From: Paraburkholderia sp. SG-MS1
GTDB lineage: Bacteria; Pseudomonadota; Gammaproteobacteria; Burkholderiales; Burkholderiaceae
Length of the DNA: 64,000 nt
NCBI RefSeq assembly: GCF_012275575.1
Contig: NZ_NPIH01000029.1
Span: 1-64,000, forward strand
Direction of reading: 5' to 3'
The notes under the pieces were generated by a model. It was given only the letters and a program-made list of their open reading frames with translations. It searched no databases and was not told the DNA's origin. This document shows, one piece after another, positions 47,052-55,887 of this stretch. Position numbers and translations under genes: made by a program. Each line of letters starts with the position of its first letter. The stretch's first letter is position 1.

Positions 47052-47704
47052 CGCCAGAATGTCGTTCGACGTTCGATAAGCCTCATGCATCGCGATACCA
47101 ATAGACTCATCGCGAGGAACAAGCCACCGACCAGCGTAAGCGGTTCCATGTAGCGGAAATTATCAGCACCGATCTGCGAGGCCACCTGCATCATCTCGCG
47201 CACAGTAATGGCTGCGAGAATCGGCGTGTCCTTGAACATGTACACGAGCAGGCTTCCGGCAATAGGAACGAAGATCGGGCCCATTTGTGGGAACACGACG
47301 TAACGAAGGGTTTGCCAGCCAGTCAGGCCGAGCGCAGATCCCGCAGACCACTGACTGCGTGTTACGGAGAAAAGCGCCGCGCGATAAGCGTCTGACAGAT
47401 AGCAACTGTAGTGCAATCCCAATGCAAATATGCCTGTTTCGTACGGTCCGAGCCTGACACCCCATTCCGGCAACATGTAGAAAAGGAAAAATATCTGCAC
47501 CAGTAAAGGCGTGCTGCGAACCACGTCGACACACCGTCGCAGCGGCTCGCTGACCCATGTCGGTGCAAGAAGAAGAATCGCGAGGAGCACCGCGCCGCCG
47601 ATCAGCGCCACACCAAAAGATAGAATCGTAACGGACAGCGTGATCCATGCGCCTTTCAATAGCTGCGGCATGATCTGCCACGCGAAATGCCAGTCGAATT
47701 TCAT
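47048..47704 (-). CDS. Amino-acid-type ABC transporter, permease 2 (EhuD-like)
   Basis: A 218-aa HisM-family membrane protein with an EAA loop GSALGLTGWQTLRYVVFPQM. It is coupled by ATGA overlaps to the preceding permease (47701-47704) and to the following FMN dehydrogenase (47048-47051). Two permeases plus one binding protein match ectoine/hydroxyectoine (Ehu) or similar systems. No ATPase gene is nearby. Confidence 0.9.
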   Translation of the reverse strand: MKFDWHFAWQIMPQLLKGAWITLSVTILSFGVALIGGAVLLAILLLAPTWVSEPLRRCVDVVRSTPLLVQIFFLFYMLPEWGVRLGPYETGIFALGLHYSCYLSDAYRAALFSVTRSQWSAGSALGLTGWQTLRYVVFPQMGPIFVPIAGSLLVYMFKDTPILAAITVREMMQVASQIGADNFRYMEPLTLVGGLFLAMSLLVSRCMRLIERRTTFWR

Positions 47705-48393
47705 TGTCGGTATCCCGCTTTGCCACCGACCCGCACGCGTCTTTCAAGCCATCCGGTCGCACCGAGAATGAGTTGCGCAGTGAAGTAATACACGGCTAGC
47801 ACGTAAGCAAAAACAGCAAGGCTAACGCCGAGATTAGCACTCAACGCATTGGACACGAACGAAAGCTCTGGAACCGTCACGAGCGCCGTTACCGAAGTAC
47901 TCTTGAGTATGAGAATCAGCAGATTGCCGAGTGGCGGCAAGAATGTCGGCATGGCCTGGGGAAGTTCGACGCTCAGGAAAGACTGAAAGCGCGTCAGCCC
48001 GAGCGCCTGCGCGGCTTGCTGCTGGCCTCTGGGAATGGCCAACAAACCGGCCCGAATCGTTTCAGCACCATACGCGCCGAAACACAACGCCAACCCCAAT
48101 ACAGCAGCCTGCACCGCTGACACAGTCACGCCGAAGAACGGCAGCACGAAGAAAATCCAGAACAACTGGACAACTAGCGAAATACCGCGAAACGCCTCGC
48201 CATAAACCAATGCAATACGCCGGATAACCTGATTCGATGCGACGCTGGCGATGCCTGCCACAAACGAAATGACCAGTGCGAGCAAGGTAGCCAGCGTGAA
48301 GATTTCCCAGGTCGTCGCTGTCGCGGCAATCAATACGCCGCGCTGTGCCCAGAGTTCATTCATCGGCGTTGCAATCAGGGCTGACCATTGCAC
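47701..48393 (-). CDS. Amino-acid-type ABC transporter, permease 1 (EhuC-like)
   Basis: A 230-aa membrane protein with EAA loop AQALGLTRFQSFLSVELPQAM and about five hydrophobic helices. The start may be 48393 (19-bp overlap with the binding-protein gene) or ATG 48363 (MNELWAQ); neither has a clear ribosome-binding site. It forms a likely heterodimer with the next permease. Confidence 0.88.
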   Translation of the reverse strand: MQWSALIATPMNELWAQRGVLIAATATTWEIFTLATLLALVISFVAGIASVASNQVIRRIALVYGEAFRGISLVVQLFWIFFVLPFFGVTVSAVQAAVLGLALCFGAYGAETIRAGLLAIPRGQQQAAQALGLTRFQSFLSVELPQAMPTFLPPLGNLLILILKSTSVTALVTVPELSFVSNALSANLGVSLAVFAYVLAVYYFTAQLILGATGWLERRVRVGGKAGYRQ

Positions 48394-49316
48394 AGCGCGG
48401 CGACATCGACATCAGTCGAAGGCACCACATCTGCAGGCACGTGGTATTTAGCCAGCAGTTTTACATAGTCGGGAGATTGAATAATTGCCTTCAGACGAGA
48501 GTTGAACTCGGCCTCGAAAGCTAGATCGTTCTTGGGGAATCCAAAGCCTGCGTAGTACACGAAAGGTTTGCCATTCTGCATCGGCGGTTTAAGCGGCGTG
48601 ATCAGTTGCAACCCGTCATCGTTCGCGACAGCTGCCGCTGCACCCAACGCCGATAACAGACCTACATCGATACGGTTACTCTTCACGGCGGCGGTCAGCG
48701 ACACGCGATCCGTGAAGTTCGCAATCTGACTCGTATCGCCCCCTGCGACGGCAAACGCCTTGTCTTCCTGGCCGCCAGTCAGCTTACCGAACCGCAATGC
48801 ATGATCACGCGCAAGCGCTTCCATTGTATTGGCGTGGATGCTGTTGTTGCCTTTACGCACAAACGCGCCAGCTCCGATCATGAAGTCGGGTGTACTGAAG
48901 TCGGCGACCCGGCAACGTTCCGGGCGAATGTATATACCATCCGAAGCGATATCGAAACGTCCAGCCTGAATGCCTGGAATCAGGGCTCCGAATGTGGTTG
49001 ACGTGACTTCCACCTTCGCTCCCATGTCGTGCAGAATGCGCTCGACGAGTTCGACTTCAATACCGATCACTTTGCCATCGGGGCCGCTGTAGCCAAATGG
49101 AGAATCGTTAGCGACCGCCTGACGGATCGGCTCGCCACGTTTGATGCGTTCACTGATCGTTTCTGCGTGCGCCGTAGCTCCGGCCATTACAATGCCGAAT
49201 ATCGCCAGGGTGGCTGCGGGTCGCAGATACTTGCGAAGTTTGCGAAACAATGCTGGGGGCGTTGCTGCGCCGAAAAGACTGGAGTGCATGCCTGTGGACA
49301 TAATCGGTCTGTGCAT
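48375..49316 (-). CDS. Amino-acid-type ABC transporter, binding protein (EhuB-like)
   Basis: An SBP-3 protein of about 313 aa. A signal segment (LRPAATLAIFGIVMAGATAHA) is followed by the binding fold with GKVIGIEVELVERILHDMGA and GRFDIASDGIYIRPERC. The start is uncertain: ATG 49316 or 49301, both without a strong ribosome-binding site. The ectoine-binding EhuB is the nearest family I can name, but ligand residues cannot be confirmed by eye. Confidence 0.86.
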   Translation of the reverse strand: MHRPIMSTGMHSSLFGAATPPALFRKLRKYLRPAATLAIFGIVMAGATAHAETISERIKRGEPIRQAVANDSPFGYSGPDGKVIGIEVELVERILHDMGAKVEVTSTTFGALIPGIQAGRFDIASDGIYIRPERCRVADFSTPDFMIGAGAFVRKGNNSIHANTMEALARDHALRFGKLTGGQEDKAFAVAGGDTSQIANFTDRVSLTAAVKSNRIDVGLLSALGAAAAVANDDGLQLITPLKPPMQNGKPFVYYAGFGFPKNDLAFEAEFNSRLKAIIQSPDYVKLLAKYHVPADVVPSTDVDVAALCNGQP

Positions 49317-49344
49317 AAAAATTAATTGGATCGGACGAGGAAGA

Positions 49345-49908
49345 CTAGGCGGACGTCGATGTTCCGTGTGGGCGAACCACCGCGAAATTCGAACCGAAAT
49401 AGAGAAGTGGTTGTCCGGATTCGCCGCGCACGCGAACGTCACGCACCCGGCCAATGCAGATCGTGTGACTGTCTGCTTCGATCGCCTGCTCCAGTTCGCA
49501 ATCGAAACTCACGATTGCCTGCGTGAGGATCGGCGCACCCGTTATGCCGGTTTCCCAATCCACACCCGCAAAACGTGACCGTCGGTCGCTCGACATGAAC
49601 TGGCGAGCCAGTTCTACATCGTGCTCGCCCAGCAAATTGACGCAAAAGCAACCGGCATTGATGATCCTTTCATGCGTCGAAGAAGATCGATTCACGCAAA
49701 TGAGCAAACTCGGAGCAGGCTCGGCCGATACAGAACTGACGGCCGTAACGAGCAATCCATGCGGCTCGCTGTCGTGATGTGTCGTCACTGCGCATACGCC
49801 GGCGGCCAACTGCCTCATACCGGATTTGAACAACATTGGATCGACTTGCATCTGTAGCGTTGCAGGCGCAATTCGTGGTGCCTGCTGCGATAACGCGTTC
49901 GTATTCAT
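49345..49908 (-). CDS. Flavin reductase (NtaB/EmoB/HpaC-type domain)
   Basis: A 187-aa flavin reductase-like protein with GVCAVTTHHDSEPHGLLVTA, SVSAEPAPSLLICVNRSSST and a C-terminal GSNFAVV. These supply reduced FMN to two-component monooxygenases. It overlaps the preceding binding-protein gene by ATGA (49905-49908) and belongs to the same operon as the NtaA-type monooxygenase at 52843-54183, its likely partner. Confidence 0.9.
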   Translation of the reverse strand: MNTNALSQQAPRIAPATLQMQVDPMLFKSGMRQLAAGVCAVTTHHDSEPHGLLVTAVSSVSAEPAPSLLICVNRSSSTHERIINAGCFCVNLLGEHDVELARQFMSSDRRSRFAGVDWETGITGAPILTQAIVSFDCELEQAIEADSHTICIGRVRDVRVRGESGQPLLYFGSNFAVVRPHGTSTSA

Positions 49909-51557
49909 GCCCAGTACCACCGTGCCGCATTCCAGGCGTTCGACCGCACATTGACGTTAGGCTGGAAGCCCTTCAGGTTCGACTTGGTGCCTTCGAGTTG
50001 CACGATCTGAAAGAGCGGCAACATCACCAGTTGATCACGCATGATTTCCTGCACTTTCCAGTAATCGGCCTTGCGCTGACTCTGCTCGGAGCTATGCACA
50101 CCGTCTTCGACAAGGTGGTCCACCATCTGATTCTGGAATTGATAAATGTTCGATCCCACGCCGCCTTTCGCGGGAATCGCACCGCTACCGAATCGATGGC
50201 GCACGTCAGGATCAGAGGCGACCGTGCAATCGGTATAGGTAAGAAAGCTGTCGAACTGCGACTGCTGCCAGAACTTGCCCCACATCACGGCGCCCGGCAT
50301 GTTGTTGATCGACAGCGACACGCCGATCTTCGCCCAGCTTTGCGCGAGATACTGTTGCGTTTGCTCCCGCGTCTGATTGCCCGTTGGGGTCGAGTTGGCA
50401 AAGGCCAGGCGTACGCCATTTTTCACGCGAATACCGTCCGCACCACGCTTCCAGCCTGCATCGTCCAGCAGACGATTGGCCTTGTCAGGAGAAAATTCGT
50501 GTTTGGGCAGGTTAGGGTCATAAGCCCAGTTTCCTACCGGCAGATACGATTCGACTGGCTTGGGAAGACCGAGATAGAAGGCGTCGATGATCGACTGCTT
50601 GTCCATTCCCATATACAACGCATGCCGCACCGCTTTCTCGGCCAACGCTGGATGCCCAACATTGAGCGTAACGTTCTCGATACCGGCAGCGGGGATTACA
50701 TGAATCGTGCGCCCCGGTAGCGACTTCGCTTCCTGATAGTGATCGGGGGTAATTCCAAGCGTACCCAGATAATCGATCTGCCCTGCGCGGAACTGGGTAT
50801 AAAGAACTGACAGATCTGGAATGTACTTGAAGATCAATCTTTCCAGGTACGGCGCGCCGCCGTAATAGGCAGGATTAGCGGAAACGATCACGTAATCGCC
50901 TGCGCGACGCTCCTGCCATCGAAACGGTCCAGTGCCGACAGGCGCGCTGTTGAAAGGCGCCGTGTTGGGATCGCTGCTTTTGCCAAGCACGTGCTTGGGC
51001 ACCATGAACGTCCACGACAGTATCGACAGATATGGCGCGAACGGCTTGCTCATTCTCCAACTGATCTCATGATCATTGACGACACGAATGTCGGTGACGA
51101 GTTCATGCCCGTCGCGACTCGGTGCGCGAAACTTCGGATCTGACAACAGTTCAATGGTGTACTTCACATCAGCGGCAGTAAACGGTGTGCCGTCGTGCCA
51201 TTTCACGTCATCGCGCAAACGGACACGATACGTCAAACCATCTGCGGACAGACCACCATTCTCGACCGTCGGCACTTCACGGGCAAGCTTCGGAATCAAG
51301 CCGCCCGCCGGATCGATGCCCCAGAGAGGATCGAAGAGATTCCACCAGACGCCCTGATCGACCGATAGACCTAGCATCAACGGATTGAATACAGTCGGCT
51401 CATTTGTAATGCCGATCACGACCTGACCTGTCGGTCGTGCAGGTGGCGCAGCAAATGCCGGATTCGCGCCTAATAAGGCAGGCGCGGCCGTCGCGGCAAG
51501 CAGCCTTCCTGCGGCCTTGATCACGGCGCGGCGCTTCGGGTTCTTGATTGCAGCCAT
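49905..51557 (-). CDS. Oligopeptide-type ABC binding protein with Tat-like signal, copy 1
   Basis: A 550-aa SBP-5 family protein. The N-terminus has paired arginines in NPKRRAVIKAAG followed by a hydrophobic stretch and ANPAFAA, resembling a Tat signal. The mature part has VIGITNEPTVFNPLMLGLS, DDVKWHDGTPFTAADVKYTI and GTGPFRWQER. It is clearly paralogous to 61871-63538. It is probably the ligand-binding partner of the Dpp-type permeases at 54.8-58.8 kb in the same operon. Start 51557 is preferred over GTG 51572. Confidence 0.88.
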   Translation of the reverse strand: MAAIKNPKRRAVIKAAGRLLAATAAPALLGANPAFAAPPARPTGQVVIGITNEPTVFNPLMLGLSVDQGVWWNLFDPLWGIDPAGGLIPKLAREVPTVENGGLSADGLTYRVRLRDDVKWHDGTPFTAADVKYTIELLSDPKFRAPSRDGHELVTDIRVVNDHEISWRMSKPFAPYLSILSWTFMVPKHVLGKSSDPNTAPFNSAPVGTGPFRWQERRAGDYVIVSANPAYYGGAPYLERLIFKYIPDLSVLYTQFRAGQIDYLGTLGITPDHYQEAKSLPGRTIHVIPAAGIENVTLNVGHPALAEKAVRHALYMGMDKQSIIDAFYLGLPKPVESYLPVGNWAYDPNLPKHEFSPDKANRLLDDAGWKRGADGIRVKNGVRLAFANSTPTGNQTREQTQQYLAQSWAKIGVSLSINNMPGAVMWGKFWQQSQFDSFLTYTDCTVASDPDVRHRFGSGAIPAKGGVGSNIYQFQNQMVDHLVEDGVHSSEQSQRKADYWKVQEIMRDQLVMLPLFQIVQLEGTKSNLKGFQPNVNVRSNAWNAARWYWA

Positions 51558-51605
51558 GTTGGTCTCGTTCACGTTGGAGGCATAGAGTTACGAGTTTCTA
51601 AATCG

Positions 51606-52760
51606 TCAGACCACGATGAGGTCTGCGGGGCATTTCGACAGCACTTCGGCATGATCGTCATGAATCAGCACGCAGTCGATCAGACGCGCGCCCAGCCGCT
51701 CCGCGTGAATGAAAACCGGTGGCTCAACGGACAGCACCATGCCCGCGGCCAGCACATCCTGACTTTGATCGAACAGGTTGACCGATTCACCCCAAGACGG
51801 CGGAAACCCTGGCGCAATGCCATAACCCGTGGTGTGCAGGTTGTAGGGTTCGAGTTCCGCATCGCGTAGCACGCCCACTGCGGCGCGATGCACGTCTTCG
51901 GCGAGTGCCCCGTGGCGCATGGTGGAAATTGCAGCCTGGCAGGCGTCGAAAGTTGCCTGATGTACCGACCTCGCCCGCTCGGATGGCTCATCGATACTGA
52001 AATGGCGTGCGATCGTGGAGCAATAGCGACGATACTGACCGCCGAATTCGATATGCATGAAATCGCCGCGTTGCAGAACGCGGTCGGTTGGCAAACCATG
52101 CGCATAGCAGGTTCGTTCTCCCGACACGAAATTCATAGGACTCGCTGGGCTGTCACCGCCCGCTGCCATCATTGCGCGATGTGCTTCAGCAGCAACCTCG
52201 CGTTCGGTCAAGCCCGCCTTCAGAATGGAGCGAATCGATTGAATGCCGACATCGGCGATCCGTGCCGCTTCGCGGATGTACTCGATTTCGGCTGGCGATT
52301 TCACATATTTGAGCCGCTCGACCAGCATCGTCTCGTCGCTCACCGTGGCGTCGGCCAGCACATCCTTGAGCTTCAGGTAGTTGTGAACGCTCAGGTAGTA
52401 AGCGGGCATCTCGATACCGATGCGAGCCTTCAGCAGACCCTTTTCGGCCATGATGCGACGGAAGACTTCAATGGGATCCTCGTAGCGCCTACCGCCCCAG
52501 CCACGAACGTCTTCGGCCAGGCTCAGGTCGAGCATTTCGGCAACGTCGCCCAATCTCAACATGAGCGTGAGCGGTTTTTCCTCCAAGGTGAAGATCAGGC
52601 ACTGGAACACCTGATACGCCTTCGCGGCCGCACCAACGAGATAATTGATGTTGATCGGCGAAATGACAATCAGCGCATCGAGCGACTTCCGTTGCATCGC
52701 GGCACGCACCCGGCTTTGCCGGTCAGCAAACTCCGCAGGTTCGAAAAACAGCTTGGACAT
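51606..52760 (-). CDS. M24-fold hydrolase, ectoine-hydrolase (DoeA)-like
   Basis: A 384-aa creatinase-fold protein, more distant from the two copies at 38 and 44 kb. H221 in CYAHGLPTDRV sits at the creatinase catalytic position. HIEFGGQYRRYCSTIARHF and TTGYGIAPGFPPSWGE resemble ectoine hydrolase DoeA. The metal ligands are incomplete, although a glutamate survives in MVLSVEPPVFI. It may cleave a cyclic amidine or an N-acyl bond. ATG 52760 gives the family N-terminus; no strong ribosome-binding site. Confidence 0.8.
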   Translation of the reverse strand: MSKLFFEPAEFADRQSRVRAAMQRKSLDALIVISPININYLVGAAAKAYQVFQCLIFTLEEKPLTLMLRLGDVAEMLDLSLAEDVRGWGGRRYEDPIEVFRRIMAEKGLLKARIGIEMPAYYLSVHNYLKLKDVLADATVSDETMLVERLKYVKSPAEIEYIREAARIADVGIQSIRSILKAGLTEREVAAEAHRAMMAAGGDSPASPMNFVSGERTCYAHGLPTDRVLQRGDFMHIEFGGQYRRYCSTIARHFSIDEPSERARSVHQATFDACQAAISTMRHGALAEDVHRAAVGVLRDAELEPYNLHTTGYGIAPGFPPSWGESVNLFDQSQDVLAAGMVLSVEPPVFIHAERLGARLIDCVLIHDDHAEVLSKCPADLIVV

Positions 52761-52842
52761 AGCGAATCGGTGAGTTGAATGGGTTGAAGAAGGCGCGATG
52801 CTCAATACCGCACCCCCAGGACACATAGTGGTCCGGTGAAGC

Positions 52843-54183
52843 TCAGGCTGCGGGGTGTTTCGGGCGAGCAATCCCCAGACTGTCGCGTAACGTGGTGCCT
52901 TCGTATTCCTTGCGGAACAAACCACGACGCTGCAACTCGGGCACGACGAGATCGACGAAATCATCGACTCCCCCCGGAGTGTCGGGTGGCTGAACATTGA
53001 AGCCATCCGCCGCGCCGCCGAAGAACCACTCCTCCATCCGATCCACGATCTGCTCCGGTGTGCCGGCCATCGAGATATGCCAGTCCTCTCCCACCGCCAG
53101 AATGCGGTACATGTCGCGAATGGTGAGCTTTTCGTCGCGGGCCCGTTCGATCAACATCTTGCTGAAGTCGCTCTTGTTCCAGTTAGACGAAAGCGTTTCG
53201 ACATCGAGCGGCATCGGATCGTTGATGTCATACGCCGACAGATCGCCGAAAAATGGTTTGAGCATCGCAAGCCCGACTTCAGGAAGGACAAGATCCTGCG
53301 CCTTTTCCATCTTTGCGCGCGCCTCTGCTTCGGTTCGCCCAACGTAAGCCATGATGCCCGGCAGCACCTTGACGTCGTCAGCAGATCGGCCGTTGGCAAC
53401 CGCCCGTTCCTTGACAGCCCGGTAATAGGCCGCTGCGAGATGCAGTTGTGGCTGACCTGCGTAAGCAATGCTGGCGTAGCGGCCCGCCAGCTCTTTTGCC
53501 GAATCCGAGTCACCTGCCGTAATCAGCACGGGTTGACCTTGCGGCGAACGCGGCACATCGAGCGGACCGCGAACCGAAAAATGCTTGCCCGTGTGTTTGA
53601 GTACATGAAGCTTCGAGCGGTCGACATAGATGCCTCGCTCCTTATCAACCGGGAATGCGTCGTCTTCCCAGCTGTCCCAGAGCCCTTTGGCGACTTCGAT
53701 GAATTCGAACGCTCGCTCATAACGTGTCGCCGTGTCAGCGGGCGCAGACAAGCCGAAATTGCGTGCTTCTTCCATATTGTAAGAAGTCACGATGTTCCAG
53801 CCGGCGCGACCGCCGCTGATCTGGTCGAGCGTCGCGAAAGCGCGCGCCGCCGTATAAGGGTGCGCGTAAGTCGTCGAGATCGTCGAGACCAGACCGATGT
53901 TCGATGTCGAGACCGCAATGGCTGCAAGAATCTGCAAAGGATCATTCTTGACGACAGTATGACCACGCGTCTTTGAACGGTCTTCGTCTTCGATGTAATG
54001 CGAACCCAGCACATCCGCCATGAAGACGAGATCGAACTTGCCGCGTTCCGCCGCCCGTGCCACATCGATAAAGCGACGGACGTTCATCATGCTGTCAGCG
54101 GGTACTTCTGGAAGCCTCCAGGCCGCTACGTGATAGCCATGTCGCCAGATCGACATGCCGAGTTTCATTTGTCGCCCATTCAT
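52843..54183 (-). CDS. LLM-class FMNH2-dependent monooxygenase (NtaA/SnaA/DszA family)
   Basis: A 446-aa luciferase-like protein: MKLGMSIWRHGYHVAAWRLP near the start, FDLVFMADVLGSHY, AFATLDQISGGRAGWNIVTS, NFGLSAPADTATRYERAFEF and ITAGDSDSAKELAGRYASIA. The family includes nitrilotriacetate and EDTA monooxygenases, dibenzothiophene-sulfone and pristinamycin enzymes. ATG 54183 follows AAGGAAGCGGAA. Partner flavin reductase and nitroreductase genes are in the same operon. Substrate is unknown, but with a Dpp-type transporter and an imino-acid oxidase the aminopolycarboxylate group is an attractive guess. Confidence 0.9.
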   Translation of the reverse strand: MNGRQMKLGMSIWRHGYHVAAWRLPEVPADSMMNVRRFIDVARAAERGKFDLVFMADVLGSHYIEDEDRSKTRGHTVVKNDPLQILAAIAVSTSNIGLVSTISTTYAHPYTAARAFATLDQISGGRAGWNIVTSYNMEEARNFGLSAPADTATRYERAFEFIEVAKGLWDSWEDDAFPVDKERGIYVDRSKLHVLKHTGKHFSVRGPLDVPRSPQGQPVLITAGDSDSAKELAGRYASIAYAGQPQLHLAAAYYRAVKERAVANGRSADDVKVLPGIMAYVGRTEAEARAKMEKAQDLVLPEVGLAMLKPFFGDLSAYDINDPMPLDVETLSSNWNKSDFSKMLIERARDEKLTIRDMYRILAVGEDWHISMAGTPEQIVDRMEEWFFGGAADGFNVQPPDTPGGVDDFVDLVVPELQRRGLFRKEYEGTTLRDSLGIARPKHPAA

Positions 54184-54262
54184 TTTCCGCTTCCTTATAC
54201 CGAATTGCCTAACGCGCCCGTTACGAAACACGTTGTTCTCGCATCAATTCCACTCGCAACAA

Positions 54263-54847
54263 TCAACCGGCGAATTCGCCTTCGAATGCAATCTGTTCCA
54301 GTGCCTGGCGCCCGCTCGGCAATTCGCGCACGCGTAGCCCATCGGGCAGCGAGGCGGGGTCGCCAATACCGCCTATTGCGATTGCGACCAGAACTTCGCA
54401 ATCGTGCGGTACGCGTAGCAGGTGGACCGCTCTCTCGCGTGAAATGCCTGCCATGACATGCGTATGCAATCCCTGGCGAGTGGCCTCGAGTGCGAGCATC
54501 GAGCAGGCCGCTCCCGCATCGAATGCATAACTTGGCGAGAGAACAGGTGATTGGCCGGGCTTTGTCGTCATCGTTCGTTTCGCCGCGACAACGACCAACG
54601 CTCCGGCATGCTGCGCCCAGTCCCGATTGAAGGGATCGAGGACACTCAGCAGCTTTTCCCAGTCGTTGCCTTCGCGTACCGCGTAAATGAATCGCCAGGG
54701 TTGCGAGTTGTAGCAGGACGGAGCCCAGCGAGCCGCTTCGAACAGATGCATCAATTGCGCCGGGGTAATCGCACGTCGGTCGAAAGCTCGCGGCGACCAG
54801 CGCGCGAGAATGGCGTCGTCTATCGGAAAACTGGATTCACGGGTCAT
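54263..54847 (-). CDS. Nitroreductase-family FMN protein
   Basis: A 194-aa nitroreductase with RWSPRAFDRRAIT, the FMN-binding ARWAPSCYNSQPWRFIYAV and a C-terminal VAIAIGGIGD. Start ATG 54847 overlaps the ATPase stop as ATGA. Enzymes of this group reduce nitro compounds, quinones or flavins; here it may be a second source of reduced flavin for the LLM monooxygenase or act on a pathway intermediate. Confidence 0.9.
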   Translation of the reverse strand: MTRESSFPIDDAILARWSPRAFDRRAITPAQLMHLFEAARWAPSCYNSQPWRFIYAVREGNDWEKLLSVLDPFNRDWAQHAGALVVVAAKRTMTTKPGQSPVLSPSYAFDAGAACSMLALEATRQGLHTHVMAGISRERAVHLLRVPHDCEVLVAIAIGGIGDPASLPDGLRVRELPSGRQALEQIAFEGEFAG

Positions 54848-55887
54848 ACCTCGCCCTCCTGAGCGAACGTTCTTTTTGCGGTAGATATCTGTTCTGTCGC
54901 GGGTTGCAGTTCGAGATCGTCCCGAATACATGCCTTGAAATGAAGTGGCGACACGACCCGCAGTTGAGGTGTCTCGATTGCGCAAGCCGGCAGCGCATAC
55001 CGGCAGCGCGTACGGAACGCACAGCCTGACGGCGGATTGCGCGGACTCGGCACTTCTCCAGTCAATACAATCCGCTCACGGCGCGTCGCCCCGTCTACTT
55101 CGGGAATTGCCGAAAGCAGTGCTTCGGTGTACGGGTGCCGTGGCTGGCCGAACAGCGCCGCTGTGGGCGCGATCTCGACGAGTCGACCGAGGTACATCAC
55201 CGCGACGCGATCAGACAGATGTCCGACGACCGCAAGGTCGTGCGATATGAAGAGGATCGAGAGCCCCAGCTTCTGCTTCAGACTTGCGAGCAGATTGATG
55301 ACCTGTGCCTGGATTGAAACGTCGAGCGCCGACACCGGTTCGTCAGCCACCAGCAGCTTTGGGCGCGTCATCAGGGCACGTGCAATCACGACGCGCTGCC
55401 TTTGCCCGCCGGAGAATTCATGCGGATACCGGTGCGCATGCTCTGGTCGAAGTCCGACAACACGCAGAGCCTCGGCAACACGCGCATCCCGCTCTTCGCG
55501 CGTCAGCTTCAGGCGATGAATCTTGAGCGGTGCCAGCAAAGTTTCCTGTACGCTTTTTCGTGGATTCAGCGAAGCATAAGGGTCCTGGAAAATGAGTTGC
55601 ATCCGCTCGCGCACGGCACGAAGGGCGCGTCTCGGCAGCGATGTAATGTCCTGGCCGTCGAAACGTATCGCACCGCTGCTTGCGGATGTCAGGCGTAGGA
55701 CCGTCTGGCCGATGGTCGACTTGCCCGAGCCCGATTCGCCAACGAGTCCGAGCACCTCACCATCGAACACTTCGAACGTCACGCCATCGACGGCTTTGAC
55801 ATATTGCCGTCCGCGTGAAAAGAAGCGCCCATCTGTCGCATACCATTTTTTCAGATCCTGCACTTCGAGTAAGGGAGTGCTTTTCAT
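54844..55887 (-). CDS. Oligopeptide/dipeptide ABC transporter, ATP-binding protein (DppF-like)
   Basis: A 347-aa ATPase with Walker [10 protein letters not shown], signature FSGGQRQRVVIARAL, Walker B LLVADEPVSALDVS, and the C-terminal oligopeptide-transporter extension with cysteines (PSGCAFRTRCRYALPAC) that in this family can bind an Fe-S cluster. ATGA overlaps link it to both neighbours. It is the second of a DppD/DppF pair. Confidence 0.93.
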   Translation of the reverse strand: MKSTPLLEVQDLKKWYATDGRFFSRGRQYVKAVDGVTFEVFDGEVLGLVGESGSGKSTIGQTVLRLTSASSGAIRFDGQDITSLPRRALRAVRERMQLIFQDPYASLNPRKSVQETLLAPLKIHRLKLTREERDARVAEALRVVGLRPEHAHRYPHEFSGGQRQRVVIARALMTRPKLLVADEPVSALDVSIQAQVINLLASLKQKLGLSILFISHDLAVVGHLSDRVAVMYLGRLVEIAPTAALFGQPRHPYTEALLSAIPEVDGATRRERIVLTGEVPSPRNPPSGCAFRTRCRYALPACAIETPQLRVVSPLHFKACIRDDLELQPATEQISTAKRTFAQEGEV

